Of a DNA stretch of 41,268 nucleotides, positions 17,261 through 27,007 are shown piece by piece (positions within the stretch are counted from its first letter, which is position 1; each line of letters begins with the position of its first letter). Below the pieces are notes generated by a model. The model was not told the origin of the DNA. It saw only the letters and a program-made list of their open reading frames with translations, and searched no databases. The position numbers were made by a program, and so were the translations under genes. Origin of the DNA: Chromohalobacter marismortui (GTDB lineage Bacteria; Pseudomonadota; Gammaproteobacteria; Pseudomonadales; Halomonadaceae); the NCBI RefSeq assembly GCF_004364315.1, contig NZ_SOBR01000011.1, forward strand, positions 1 to 41,268, written 5' to 3'.

Positions 17261-18145
17261 TCACTCATCGGCGCGATAGAGATGGCGTAGCGTGTCCGCC
17301 AGCGGTTCGGCGACGGCGGCGATGTGGGGCGTCTGCGTATAGGCCAGGTACCAGGGAATGCGCGGGATATCGCCGGCCAGGGGGCGCATGACGACGTGGC
17401 CGGCCTGATGGGCGTCCCGGGCGGCCCAGCGCGACAGGATGCTCACGCCCTTGCCGGCGGCGACCAGCTCGAGGATCAGGGCGACCGACTCGATCTGTAC
17501 CATGTGCGAGGGGTAGACGCCGGCGGGCTGGAAGAAATGCTCGAACTCGTGGCCGGATTCGGGCGTGATGCTGTAAGTGAAGTGGCGCCCCTGATCGAAG
17601 ACTTCGGCGGGCACGGCATCACGCTGTGCATAAGGGTGCTCCGTTGGCAACACGGCCACCAGCGGCTCCTCGAACAGCAACTGGTGGGCGATGCCGCGCT
17701 GCGAAGGGACTTCGATCATGCAGATCATGTCGACCCGGTTGGCGAGCAGGGCCGTGGTCATGTCCGCCATGGGCAAGCGCACCAGGTCGATATCGCGCTC
17801 ATGCTGGTCGTAGAGATGCGGGATCGCCCGCGAGAAGGTGTCGTAGGGGCCGATGCCCAGACGCAGGGCGGGCTCGGCGCGGCGAGCCAGTTGCCACGCC
17901 TCGAGCTCGGCGTTGCGTAGGCGGGGTAGCACGTCGTGCGCGGCGTCGAGCAGACGCTCGCCCGAGGCGGAAAGCGTCAGCCGACGGCCTTCGCGATGGA
18001 AGAGCGCGACGCCCAGGCGGCGTTCCATCTCCCGAATGCGATGCGTCGCCGCCGGCTGGGTGATGCCGATGGCGGCGGCGGCATCGTGTACCGTGCCGTG
18101 GGTCGCGATGGCGTCGATCAATACGTAATACTTGATATCCAGCAT
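17261..18145 (-). CDS. LysR-family transcriptional regulator
   Basis: A 294-residue LysR protein: N-terminal winged helix (about 3-62; AAAAIGITQPAATHRIREME, then RRLGVALFHREGRR) and a two-lobed periplasmic-binding-type effector domain (about 90-290). It reads in the same direction as the dioxygenase-M24-receptor genes, 199 bp upstream, and is divergent from the ankyrin gene. The recognition helix and length are typical. No T-N11-A site was assigned with confidence. Control of the adjacent module is plausible but inferred; other LysR targets are possible. The Shine-Dalgarno region is weak. Confidence 0.88.
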   Translation of the reverse strand: MLDIKYYVLIDAIATHGTVHDAAAAIGITQPAATHRIREMERRLGVALFHREGRRLTLSASGERLLDAAHDVLPRLRNAELEAWQLARRAEPALRLGIGPYDTFSRAIPHLYDQHERDIDLVRLPMADMTTALLANRVDMICMIEVPSQRGIAHQLLFEEPLVAVLPTEHPYAQRDAVPAEVFDQGRHFTYSITPESGHEFEHFFQPAGVYPSHMVQIESVALILELVAAGKGVSILSRWAARDAHQAGHVVMRPLAGDIPRIPWYLAYTQTPHIAAVAEPLADTLRHLYRADE

Positions 18146-18255
18146 GGGACTCGCGAGGCTCTTGATGGATGGCTGAAGAGTGGCGCGTCGCGTGAAACGG
18201 CATGCTACGCTCGATACCAGATGTCACACGGAGATGCCACAAGGAGCAAGTAACG

Positions 18256-18777
18256 ATGTCGGAGGATCACGACACCGCCAACGCCGAACTGGACGAGGCG
18301 ACGATCCGGCTGGCCGCGGAAATCTTCAACAGCGCCCGCAACGGCGAGACGGAAAAACTGCGCGGCTGGCTGGCCCAAGGCTTGCCGCCCAACATGTGTA
18401 ACGACAAGGGCGACAGTTTACTGATGCTGGCCAGCTACCACGGTCATCTCGAGGCCACGCGGCTGCTGCTCGAGCAGGGCGCCGACCCCGAGATGTACAA
18501 CGACAATGGCCATCATCCGCTCTCCGGCGCGGCCTTCAAGGGTGACCTGGCCATGGCCGAGCTGCTGGTCTCGCATGGCGCCTCGGTCAATGCCCGCTCT
18601 CCCGACGACAAGACGGCCCTGATGTTCGCCGCCATGTTCGACAACGCCGAGGTCGTCGAATACCTGCTGGCCCAGGGAGCCGACCCACGCGCCACCGACA
18701 GCCGTGGCATGACGGCGAGCGAACTCGCCTCGGCGATGGGCGCGACGCAGACGCCGGCGATGCTCGACGCCGTCTGA
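18256..18777 (+). CDS. Ankyrin-repeat protein
   Basis: A 173-residue soluble protein made almost entirely of about four ankyrin repeats. Repeat signatures are GDSLLMLASYHGHLEATRLL (about 56-75), GHHPLSGAAFKGDLAMAELL and KTALMFAAMFDNAEVVEYLL, each followed by the turn (GADP or GASVN). No signal peptide is present. The frame is open 54 nt further upstream, but the ATG at 18256 with AAGGAG about 10 nt before it is preferred. Such short ankyrin proteins mediate protein-protein contacts; in some bacteria they accompany catalases or act as inhibitors, but nothing here identifies the partner. It stands alone between a divergent LysR gene and a convergent P-II gene. Confidence 0.85.
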   Translation: MSEDHDTANAELDEATIRLAAEIFNSARNGETEKLRGWLAQGLPPNMCNDKGDSLLMLASYHGHLEATRLLLEQGADPEMYNDNGHHPLSGAAFKGDLAMAELLVSHGASVNARSPDDKTALMFAAMFDNAEVVEYLLAQGADPRATDSRGMTASELASAMGATQTPAMLDAV

Positions 18778-18822
18778 GCGCTGGTCACGATCGCCTGGAA
18801 ACGGGCCGCCGGAAACGAAGAC

Positions 18823-18861
18823 GCCCCTCGCTGCCCCTGATATCCAGGGGCAGCGAGGGGC
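18823..18861. terminator. 17-bp perfect inverted repeat between convergent genes
   Basis: GCCCCTCGCTGCCCCTG (18823-18839) pairs without mismatch with CAGGGGCAGCGAGGGGC (18845-18861), with an ATATC loop. It sits 46 bp after the ankyrin stop and 31 bp before the P-II stop, so it serves both strands. There is no T tract; the very stable stem suggests a bidirectional terminator. Confidence 0.75.
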
Positions 18862-18891
18862 CTGTTGCACAGCGCGCTGGCAGGGGGTGGT

Positions 18892-19278
<387 letters not shown>

Positions 19279-19327
19279 TTATGCCCAACGATCATGCTTC
19301 CAAGCATACACCGCTGGTCGCGGGATT

Positions 19328-19351
19328 AAAAAAAGCCCCCCGAAGGGGGCC
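19328..19351 (-). terminator. Intrinsic terminator after amtB
   Basis: On the minus strand GGCCCCCTTCGGGGGGC folds into a GC stem with a small TTCG-type loop, followed by TTTTTTT. It lies 38 bp past the amtB stop codon and separates amtB from the downstream P-II gene. Confidence 0.9.
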
Positions 19352-19388
19352 AGGGGAGCACGCCAGCTCACTCGGTGTGTCGGCTCTC

Positions 19389-20639
19389 TTACTTCTTGCC
19401 GACGGAAAATTCGGGATAGGCTTCCAGGCCGCATTCGGCCAGGTCGACCCCTTCGTATTCTTCTTCCTCGCTGACTCGTACGCCCATCACGGACTTGAGG
19501 ATCAGCCACACGATCAGACTCGCGATGAAGCACCACAGGAAGATGGCGACGGCGCCGATGATCTGCGCGCCGAAGGAGGCGCTGGCATTGGTGACAGGCA
19601 CCACCAGAACGCCCCACAGGCCGGCCACGCCGTGCGCGGAGATGGCACCCACCGGATCGTCGATCTTCAGCTTGTCCAGCGCCACGATGGAGACGACGAC
19701 CAGCAACCCGCCAACGGCACCGATGAGCGTGGCGCCCAGGCCGGTGGGGGATAGCGGATCGGCGGTGATCGCGACCAGGCCGGCGATGGCACCGTTGAGC
19801 GCCATGGTCAGGTCGGCCTTGCGGAACCAGATCTTGGCGAGAATCAGTGCGGCGATTACTCCGCCCGCAGCCGCAGCGTTGGTGTTGACCAGCACCTGCG
19901 CCATGTTATTGGCGGAATCGATGTTGGAGACCATCAGCTCGCTGCCGCCGTTGAAGCCGAACCAGCCCATCCACAGGATGAAGGTCCCCAGCGTCGCCAG
20001 CGGCAGGTTGGCGCCGGGAATGGCGTAGATCGCGCCGTTCTTGCCGTACTTGCCCTTGCGCGGTCCGAGGACAATGACGCCAGCCAAGGCGGCGGCGGCC
20101 CCTGCCATGTGAACGATGCCCGAACCGGCATAGTCGGAGTAACCCAGTTCGGCGAGCCAGCCGCCGCCCCAGGTCCAGTAGCCCGACGTCGGATAGATGA
20201 TCGCGGTCATCACCACGGCGAAGGCCAGGAAGGCCCAGAGTTTCATGCGCTCTGCCACGGCGCCGGAAACGATGGACATGGCGGTCGCCACGAACACCAC
20301 CTGGAAGAAGAAGTCGGCCCGGTTGGAATAATAGATATCGCCGTTGCTACCCAGCACTTGATCGACGCTGTTTTCGCCGCCCAGCAGGAAGCCCAGGCTC
20401 GGCAGGAAGCCGCCCGCGCCACTGGAATACATCAAGTGATAGCTGAACAGCAGATACATGGTGCAAGAGATGGCGAACAACACCACGTTCTTGGTCAGTA
20501 TCTCCGCCGTGTTCTTGGCGCGGACCAGGCCCGCCTCGAGCATGGCGAAGCCGGCGGCCATCCACATGACCAGCACGGCGCAGACCAGAAAGTAGAAGGT
20601 GTCGAGCGCGTACGATAGCTGCGTAATATCTTCAGTCAT
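19389..20639 (-). CDS. amtB: Ammonium transporter AmtB
   Basis: A 416-residue inner-membrane ammonia channel with 11 to 12 hydrophobic segments. Signature residues are visible: WMAAGFAMLEAGLVRAKN near the N-terminus, and the pore histidine pair in GIVHMAGAAAALAG and AISAHGVAGLWG. The acidic C-terminal tail ends in a region able to meet P-II. It lacks an obvious cleavable signal sequence; the N-terminus (MTEDITQLSYALDTFYF) runs directly into the first helix. It begins 27 bp after the upstream P-II gene, so the two form a glnK-amtB operon driven by the sigma54 promoter at 21046-21061. Confidence 0.95.
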   Translation of the reverse strand: MTEDITQLSYALDTFYFLVCAVLVMWMAAGFAMLEAGLVRAKNTAEILTKNVVLFAISCTMYLLFSYHLMYSSGAGGFLPSLGFLLGGENSVDQVLGSNGDIYYSNRADFFFQVVFVATAMSIVSGAVAERMKLWAFLAFAVVMTAIIYPTSGYWTWGGGWLAELGYSDYAGSGIVHMAGAAAALAGVIVLGPRKGKYGKNGAIYAIPGANLPLATLGTFILWMGWFGFNGGSELMVSNIDSANNMAQVLVNTNAAAAGGVIAALILAKIWFRKADLTMALNGAIAGLVAITADPLSPTGLGATLIGAVGGLLVVVSIVALDKLKIDDPVGAISAHGVAGLWGVLVVPVTNASASFGAQIIGAVAIFLWCFIASLIVWLILKSVMGVRVSEEEEYEGVDLAECGLEAYPEFSVGKK

Positions 20640-20666
20640 TTATTGTGTCTCCCTTCAGCCCTTGCC

Positions 20667-21242
<576 letters not shown>

Positions 21243-21262
21243 TCAATCCGAGGGAACTCTCT

Positions 21263-21616
21263 ATGGCGACACACGACCTCTTCTCACGTCTCGCACAGCA
21301 AGTCGGCGACCGGCTTCAGGACGCCTCGCACGCGCCGGAAGACATTCAGCGCAGCGTTCAGGGCGTGATGCGCGGCGCCTTCGATCGCATGGAGCTGGTC
21401 TCGCGCGAAGACTTCGACATTCTGATGGAAGTGCTGCAACGCACGCGCTCGCGTGTCGAGTCCCTCGAGGCCCAGGTGGCGGCACTGGAAGCGGCGCTGG
21501 ATGTAGGGCAGAGCGTCCCGATGGCGGCCGCTGAAGGCGCCGAACCGGCGGCCGAGCACGCTGCCAAGGGCGACGCCGACGCGTCGAACGCGCCCGACGC
21601 TTCCCACGAGCGCTGA
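21263..21616 (+). CDS. ubiK: Ubiquinone biosynthesis accessory factor UbiK
   Basis: A 117-residue BMFP-domain protein (YqiC/UbiK). The N-terminal amphipathic region (about 1-40) contains VMRGAFDRMELVSREDFDIL, the family hallmark, followed by a coiled coil (about 45-75; RSRVESLEAQVAALEAAL). The C-terminal 35 residues are alanine-rich and acidic, with low complexity. UbiK binds UbiJ and lipids and helps the aerobic ubiquinone-8 assembly complex. The ATG at 21263 with AGGGAA upstream is chosen; the frame is open further left without a ribosome site. It is followed by comM/yifB in the same direction, a common gammaproteobacterial neighbour pair. Confidence 0.88.
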   Translation: MATHDLFSRLAQQVGDRLQDASHAPEDIQRSVQGVMRGAFDRMELVSREDFDILMEVLQRTRSRVESLEAQVAALEAALDVGQSVPMAAAEGAEPAAEHAAKGDADASNAPDASHER

Positions 21617-21632
21617 TCGCCGCTCGATAGCG

Positions 21633-21662
21633 GATGCCGTCTCGGCCGGTCGAGACGGCATC
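21633..21662 (+). terminator. Hairpin after ubiK
   Basis: GATGCCGTCTCG (21633-21644) pairs perfectly over 12 bp with CGAGACGGCATC (21651-21662), with a 6-nt loop. The following sequence is GCCCCTTGTACTTCTTCC, pyrimidine-rich but not a T run. Probable terminator 16 bp past the ubiK stop. Confidence 0.65.
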
Positions 21663-21770
21663 GCCCCTTGTACTTCTTCCTTGCCGGTAGTCCCTATCGC
21701 CGCTACGCGTGCGTTACCATCATCAATCCATTAGTGTATATGCATGTCTTGATGTGATCGGAGGGGCTGC

Positions 21771-23285
21771 ATGGCGCTTGCCATCATCAACACGCGCGCG
21801 GGGCTGGGGCTGGAGGCGCCGGATGTGCTGGTCGAGGTGCATCTGACCAACGGCCTGCCGGGCCTGGCGATCGTCGGTTTGCCGGAGGCGGCGGTCAAGG
21901 AAAGCCGCGAACGGGTACGCAGCGCGCTGATCAACGCCGGTTTCGATTTCCCCACGCGACGCATCACGCTCAATCTCGCCCCGGCGGATCTGCCCAAGGA
22001 AGGCGGGCGTTTCGACCTGCCCATCGCGCTGGGCATCCTGGTGGCGTCGGGGCAGATTCCCGGCGAGGCCGTGGCCGGCCTCGAGTGCCTGGGCGAACTG
22101 GCGCTGGACGGCAAGCTGCGCCCCGTGCGCGGGGTGTTGCCAGCGGCCCTGGAAGCGCGTCGGGCCGGGCGTGCCCTGCTCCTGCCCGAGAGCAATGCCG
22201 ATGAAGCGGCGTTGGCTGGTGATTTGGCCGTCCTGCCTGCCGCCGATCTACCGCAGGTCGTCGCGCACCTGTTCAAGCAAGCGCCGATCACGCCGCACCA
22301 ACTTGGTGAGCGGCCTGTACCGCGCTTGGCCGAGCCCGATCTCGCCGAGGTGCGCGGTCAGCACCAGGCCCGGCGGGCGCTGGAGGTCGCCGCCAGTGGC
22401 GGCCACAATCTGCTGTTCGCTGGCCCACCGGGTACCGGCAAGACCATGCTCGCCAGTCGATTACCCGGGATTTTGCCGCCCCTCCAAGAAGATGAAGCGC
22501 TGGAAGTGGCCGCCGTGCGCTCGGTATGTGGCCTGCCGATTCTCGAACGCTGGGGACAGCGCCCGTTTCGTACCCCGCATCACACCGCCAGCGGTGTAGC
22601 GTTGGTAGGCGGTGGCGGCAAGCCGCGTCCAGGAGAGATTTCCCTGGCCCATCACGGGGTGCTGTTCCTGGATGAATTGCCGGAGTTCGACCGGCGTGCG
22701 CTGGAGGTACTACGCGAGCCGCTGGAATCGGGCCAGATCGTCGTCTCGCGAGCATTGATGCAGAGCTGCTTTCCCGCGCGCTTTCAACTCGTGGCGGCCA
22801 TGAATCCATGCCCGTGCGGACATCTCGGTGATCCGCGCAAGGCCTGTGTGTGCACGCCGGCCCAGGTGCAACGCTACCAGGCGCGTATCTCGGGCCCGCT
22901 GCTCGACCGTATCGATCTGCAGGTGGAAGTCCCCGCGCTGCCCGCCGCGCAACTCACCGAGCAACGCCGCGGCGAAAGCTCCGCGGTCGTTCGCCAGCGT
23001 GTTCTCGCTGCCCGCCAGCGCCAAGCCCAGCGCGGCGCGCTCAACGCCTACCTGCCTGGCAGTACGCTGGAGGAGCTTTGCGCCCTGGATGGCCAGGAAC
23101 GCACCTGGCTGGCCGACGTGCTCAATCGTCTCAACCTTTCCGCCCGCGCCTACCATCGCGTGCTGCGCGTCGCTTTGACCCTCGCCGATCTCGCCGAGGA
23201 GCCCCGTCCCCGCCAGCCGCAACTGATGGAAGCCATCGGCTACCGTCAGCTGGATCGGCTGATCGGTGGCAATGGCGGGGCTTAG
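21771..23285 (+). CDS. comM: ComM/YifB AAA+ ATPase (Mg-chelatase-like)
   Basis: A 504-residue protein of the usual YifB/ComM length. The N-terminal Lon-like ChlI domain (about 20-145) includes GLPGLAIVGLPEAAVKESRE. The central AAA+ domain has Walker A GPPGTGKT at 218-225, Walker B GVLFLDELPEF near 305, and the cysteine-rich NPCPCGHLGDPRKACVCTP loop. A C-terminal Mg-chelatase subdomain ends the protein. ComM is a hexameric helicase that promotes branch migration during natural transformation. Its TAG stop overlaps the TAA stop of the convergent DUF4105 gene by 3 to 4 bp, with no terminator space. Confidence 0.93.
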   Translation: MALAIINTRAGLGLEAPDVLVEVHLTNGLPGLAIVGLPEAAVKESRERVRSALINAGFDFPTRRITLNLAPADLPKEGGRFDLPIALGILVASGQIPGEAVAGLECLGELALDGKLRPVRGVLPAALEARRAGRALLLPESNADEAALAGDLAVLPAADLPQVVAHLFKQAPITPHQLGERPVPRLAEPDLAEVRGQHQARRALEVAASGGHNLLFAGPPGTGKTMLASRLPGILPPLQEDEALEVAAVRSVCGLPILERWGQRPFRTPHHTASGVALVGGGGKPRPGEISLAHHGVLFLDELPEFDRRALEVLREPLESGQIVVSRALMQSCFPARFQLVAAMNPCPCGHLGDPRKACVCTPAQVQRYQARISGPLLDRIDLQVEVPALPAAQLTEQRRGESSAVVRQRVLAARQRQAQRGALNAYLPGSTLEELCALDGQERTWLADVLNRLNLSARAYHRVLRVALTLADLAEEPRPRQPQLMEAIGYRQLDRLIGGNGGA

Positions 23286-24328
23286 TCGGCCGTGTCGTAG
23301 GACGGCGCGTCGGCGCCGGGGATGCCGTCGCGAATGCGGGCAGAGAAATCCTCGGCGTCGTCCGCTTGCAGGGCGCGGGCGTTGATGTGACCGGCGGCCT
23401 TGAGCCTTGCGAAGGGCACGTGCGGTGCCAGTGCGCCGACACTGTGCACGTACTCCGGCAGGTAGCCCGAGAGCAGCAGGCGATGGTCGAAGGGCAGCCC
23501 GGGGACGATGCGCTTCATCATGGCGTAGACCAGCGTGGTGCAGTTGGTGGTGAGCGTGTTGTAGTAGCGTGGCTCGCGTTGCAGTCGGTGGGCCTCATCG
23601 AGATAGGCGAGAAACAGGTCCTGCATGACCGGCTTGGGCATCTGTACACGATACAGGTAGACGTCCTCGCCGCGCACATTGGTCCGCAGTCGCACGATAT
23701 CGCGCTCGTCGGCGGCAATGATGCTGACTTCGTATTCCTTGAAGAAGCCGCCCAGGGTGGAGAAGGCCTCGCCGCGCTCCTTGCGTATCTCCACCGAGAA
23801 CGTCAGGTAACGCCCGTCGTCGAAGCCGAAGCTGACCAGCGTATGGGCGATGGCCGGCCCCATCCAGTAGGACACCAGCAGGTCGACGGAGCGTATTCGG
23901 TCCAGGTCATAGCGGCGGGTGTCCCAGCGCTCGTCGAAGTCCTGCGGGGTGCGCCATTGGAAGTTGCGCACGTTTTCCAGCGTGACGCGGTGATCGTCCT
24001 GGCGTATGGCGTCGACGATATGGGCGACATCCGGCGCCCAGTCGCGATCGGCGGCGGGCTGTATCGAGACCCACCAGGCGCCCAGCACGAGATAGAGGAG
24101 GCCATAGGCCAGCATCGCCCGCTGCGGCCAGCCCTTGGCGAAGAGCCCGACGCAACAGGCCAGTGCGGCGGCGATCCATATCCCCGTGGCGACGTAGCGC
24201 AGCGCGGCGGGGCCGGGTAAGCGGTACCACAGCGCCAGCACCGCCCAGCCGCTGCTGGCGACGATGAGCAGCGCCATGAGGCTGGCCAGGACCCCGTGCC
24301 ACAGCGCTGCCACCCAGCCGCGCGCCAT
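23282..24328 (-). CDS. DUF4105 membrane protein
   Basis: A 348-residue protein. Three hydrophobic segments occupy the first 95 residues (for example WHGVLASLMALLIVASSGWA and YGLLYLVLGAWWV). A DUF4105 domain follows, with WRTPQDFDERWDTRRYDL, LLVSYWMGPAIAHTLVSFGF and the conserved NCTTLVYAM motif, whose cysteine and the H of AHTLV suggest a papain/NlpC-like catalytic pair facing the periplasm. Function is unknown. The long frame extends upstream over the aminotransferase gene; the ATG at 24328, 2 bp after that gene's stop, is chosen since the membrane segments begin there. It appears to form an operon with the aminotransferase. Confidence 0.78.
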   Translation of the reverse strand: MARGWVAALWHGVLASLMALLIVASSGWAVLALWYRLPGPAALRYVATGIWIAAALACCVGLFAKGWPQRAMLAYGLLYLVLGAWWVSIQPAADRDWAPDVAHIVDAIRQDDHRVTLENVRNFQWRTPQDFDERWDTRRYDLDRIRSVDLLVSYWMGPAIAHTLVSFGFDDGRYLTFSVEIRKERGEAFSTLGGFFKEYEVSIIAADERDIVRLRTNVRGEDVYLYRVQMPKPVMQDLFLAYLDEAHRLQREPRYYNTLTTNCTTLVYAMMKRIVPGLPFDHRLLLSGYLPEYVHSVGALAPHVPFARLKAAGHINARALQADDAEDFSARIRDGIPGADAPSYDTAD

Positions 24329-24330
24329 AC

Positions 24331-25440
24331 TCAGCGTTGTGTCTCGAGCGCGCGTTCCAGCGCGGCCAACCGGCCGGGCACCAGGGCGTCCTCGAGCGTA
24401 CTGATACGCAGCACGTGGCCCAGCGCCGGATGCGCGGGACGGTGCACGAGTGTGCCGGCCTCGAGTAGTTCGCGATGGACGCGGGCGGCGAGCTCCGCCT
24501 CTGGCAGGCGTACGGCGATGAAGTTGGTGGCGCTGGGCGGCACGTCGGCGCCCAGCGTGCGCAGGTGCTCGGCCAGGGCCTCGCGGCGGGCGATTACGTC
24601 GCGGATGTGCTGTGCGGTTTCCGCCGGGTGATCGAGTACGGTCTCGGCGGCCGCCAGGGCCAGCGACGAGACGGCATAATGAATGCGCACCTTGTGCATG
24701 ATATCGATCAGTGCCGGTTCGGCAATGGTGTAACCGATCCGCAGACCGGCCAGACCATGCGCCTTGGAGAAGGTCCGCAGACGCACCACGCCGGGCCATA
24801 CCTCACCGGCGGCGGGGGCGTCGGCATCGTCACGGAAGTCGTGATAGGCCTCGTCGAGCAACAGTGTGCAGTCCTCGGGCAGGGCGTCGCGCAGCGCGAG
24901 GACGTCGGCATCGCTGTGCAGGTGGCCGCTGGGATTGTCGGGGTTGGCCAGATAGACCACGCGGGCATGTTCATGCCCCGCACTGGCGGCCAGGGCGTCG
25001 AGATCCGGCGCCAGCAGGCCGGGGGCGTCGTGATAGTCGACCTCGACCAGACGACATCCTTGCCCCTCGGCGAAGTAGCGAAAGGTGGGATAGGTGCCCG
25101 CGCTGGCGATCACCGTGCTGCCGGGGTCGCACAGCGTGCGCAGGGCGAGCGCCATCAGGCTGTCGGCGCCGGCATCGACCAGCAGTGCCTCCAGTGGCGT
25201 GCCGAGCAGCGAGATGAGCCGCTGACGCACCTCCATGGCCTCGGCGTCGCCGTAGGCGCGGGCCAGCGTGGCGACTTCTCCGCCGAAACGCGCCTTGAGC
25301 GCCCGGTGGGGCATGTCGAGGCCTTCGTTGGAGCCCAGCCGATGAGGTACCTCGCGGTCCAGCTTGCGCTCCAGCGCCTTGAGGCCGGGGAAGGGATTGG
25401 TCGGGCCCGAGCGGTCGAGGTGGCGAGCATAGCGAGACAT
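24331..25440 (-). CDS. Histidinol-phosphate-aminotransferase-like class I/II PLP enzyme
   Basis: A 369-residue fold-type I aminotransferase. The PLP lysine is K226 in LRTFSKAHGLAGLRIGY; NPDNPSG (166-172) and LLLDEAYHDF (193-202) provide the usual cofactor contacts; the N-terminal SNEG (about 37-40) binds substrate. It resembles HisC, but with DUF4105, a lipoprotein and a lipase as neighbours a histidine role is not supported, and a separate hisC probably exists elsewhere. AGGAG lies about 6 nt before the ATG at 25440; upstream in-frame starts lack this. Possible substrates include histidinol phosphate, aromatic amino acids or phenylalanine. Confidence 0.82.
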   Translation of the reverse strand: MSRYARHLDRSGPTNPFPGLKALERKLDREVPHRLGSNEGLDMPHRALKARFGGEVATLARAYGDAEAMEVRQRLISLLGTPLEALLVDAGADSLMALALRTLCDPGSTVIASAGTYPTFRYFAEGQGCRLVEVDYHDAPGLLAPDLDALAASAGHEHARVVYLANPDNPSGHLHSDADVLALRDALPEDCTLLLDEAYHDFRDDADAPAAGEVWPGVVRLRTFSKAHGLAGLRIGYTIAEPALIDIMHKVRIHYAVSSLALAAAETVLDHPAETAQHIRDVIARREALAEHLRTLGADVPPSATNFIAVRLPEAELAARVHRELLEAGTLVHRPAHPALGHVLRISTLEDALVPGRLAALERALETQR

Positions 25441-25517
25441 GCAAGACTCCTGAGGGCAAAAGGCGCATTGTGCGACCGCGGCGGACGCGACACAACGTGG
25501 CCGGGCCCGTGCCGAGG

Positions 25518-26009
25518 TTACAGCGCGCTGGCATCCAGTGCCCCGGACAACGTGGCCCGCCAACTGGGCGCCTTCTGGCCGGGACGGCGTAGCGTGATTT
25601 CCCATTGATAGGGTAGCAACTCGCGATCGGATAGCCGGATCACGCCGTTGCTATTCAAATGGCTTTCGAGAATCCAGTGATTGTCCGGTGCATCGTCGGT
25701 CATCATGCCGGGCGTCCAGTCGAGCACCTGGGGGCCATCTTCCAGTGCCAGCAGGGCGCGGCCCAATGTTTCGGTCAAGCGCGCGGCGCTGATGTTGAAC
25801 GTGGCGTCGATCGTCGGCGGAGCCAGCATCACGACCATATTCTGCGTGTCTCCTGACCAGGGCGGCGACTCGAGCAGTGCGTCGGCGGCTTGGTCGCTCA
25901 TGCCATACACGGCCTGGCGCATGTCGTCGGGCGGTGCCTCGCTGAGCCCGGCGCATCCCGACAACAGCAGGCAGAGCGTGATGATGCCGACGGTGTGGGC
26001 CCGTCTCAT
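25518..26009 (-). CDS. Putative outer-membrane lipoprotein
   Basis: A 163-residue protein with a lipoprotein signal: MRRAHT, a hydrophobic stretch, then the lipobox LLSGC (cysteine at about 19). The mature part has an alpha/beta character (MVVMLAPPTIDATFNISAAR, then WTPGMMTDD), faintly like LpoB-type activators, but I cannot assign a family. The start overlaps the stop of the upstream hydrolase by 4 bp (ATGA, 26006-26009), with AGGGAA before it, so the two are translationally coupled. An extra in-frame ATG at 26027 is less likely. Confidence 0.72.
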   Translation of the reverse strand: MRRAHTVGIITLCLLLSGCAGLSEAPPDDMRQAVYGMSDQAADALLESPPWSGDTQNMVVMLAPPTIDATFNISAARLTETLGRALLALEDGPQVLDWTPGMMTDDAPDNHWILESHLNSNGVIRLSDRELLPYQWEITLRRPGQKAPSWRATLSGALDASAL

Positions 26010-27007
26010 GGCGTTCCCTGCGGACAAGTGTCGGTGCTGGGCAGCGTATCGTTCGGCTCGAGCCGGCGCTCGTAACCCGCCAGGAAATCGGCGAGTTCAT
26101 GGAAGAGCGGAGCTCGAATCGGTTTCGCCTCATTGACCAGGTGGTGGCGTGCCTCTGGATGACGATGAATATCGGCATTGGGAAATTTACCCGTCAGCGT
26201 TGCCAGGTTCCATTGCCAATCCACGGTCAGATCCTGCTCGCCCTGAAGAATCAGCACCGGCAATTCGCTGGGTGGCATGGAAAGCAGCAGTGGAATCCAG
26301 TCGCGCATGGCGCTGACCCAGGTCAGTGCCAAACGGTCGGGCTGCAAGGGGTCGCCGCTGCGCAGGAAATCGGCGAAGCCGAGATCGGTGGTGTTGGCGC
26401 GAAATCGGCGCGGCACCGAGCGGACGAAAGGGCTGACCACACGGTGCAGCCAGCTGGATTGCTGCCAGCCCCAGGGACGCACCAGCGGTGCCAGCAGGGC
26501 AAGGCCGTCCCAGCGTGTCTGATGGCCGTGAGCAAGGGCGTCGGTGGCGAGAATCGCCGCACCGGTGCTTTGGCCGATACCGATCCAAGGGCCATCGGCG
26601 AGCTCGAGGTGCGTGATTTCCTTGGTCAGTGCGCTCAGACAGCCGACATAGTCGCCGAAGTCGTCGATGGAGGCGCGTGCGCCGCTGGAAAGTCCGTGCC
26701 CGGGAAGGTCCCACATCACCACGCGCCACCCGCGCGCCAGCAACAATTCGAGCAGATGACGGTAGAGTCCCAAGTGATCGAAGTAACCATGCACGACGAA
26801 TGCCGTGCCTTGCGGCTGGGGGGGGCTCCATACCTGAGCCCACAACTGAAACCCCTGAGCCTCGAAGAAGCCGGCATGCAGGTCGATGTTTGCGGTCAAA
26901 AGCGACGCTAGGCGGTAGTGCTCAAGATAGGCGCTCATGATCGATGACACGGGGCGTGTCACCGGCCTCAGCGAGCCGAGCTGTTTCAGGGGCGTAAAGT
27001 CGGTCAT
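26006..27007 (-). CDS. Alpha/beta hydrolase (S33/monoacylglycerol-lipase type)
   Basis: A 333-residue alpha/beta hydrolase. The nucleophile is S147 in GIGQSTGAA, the acid probably D259 in LQGEQDLTVDW, and the base H288 or H289 in PEARHHLVNE; the oxyanion strand is VVHGYFDHLG (71-80). The pattern matches lysophospholipase/monoglyceride lipase-like proteins, acting on lipid or acyl esters. No signal peptide is seen. It is coupled to the downstream lipoprotein gene by an ATGA overlap. The 230 bp upstream to malate synthase carry a palindrome (27193-27209) and no clear promoter. Confidence 0.83.
   Translation of the reverse strand: MTDFTPLKQLGSLRPVTRPVSSIMSAYLEHYRLASLLTANIDLHAGFFEAQGFQLWAQVWSPPQPQGTAFVVHGYFDHLGLYRHLLELLLARGWRVVMWDLPGHGLSSGARASIDDFGDYVGCLSALTKEITHLELADGPWIGIGQSTGAAILATDALAHGHQTRWDGLALLAPLVRPWGWQQSSWLHRVVSPFVRSVPRRFRANTTDLGFADFLRSGDPLQPDRLALTWVSAMRDWIPLLLSMPPSELPVLILQGEQDLTVDWQWNLATLTGKFPNADIHRHPEARHHLVNEAKPIRAPLFHELADFLAGYERRLEPNDTLPSTDTCPQGTP

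Noticed and set aside
24331-25440. Calling the aminotransferase hisC
   Set aside because: The sequence is HisC-like, but no histidine genes are nearby and such paralogs often use other substrates.
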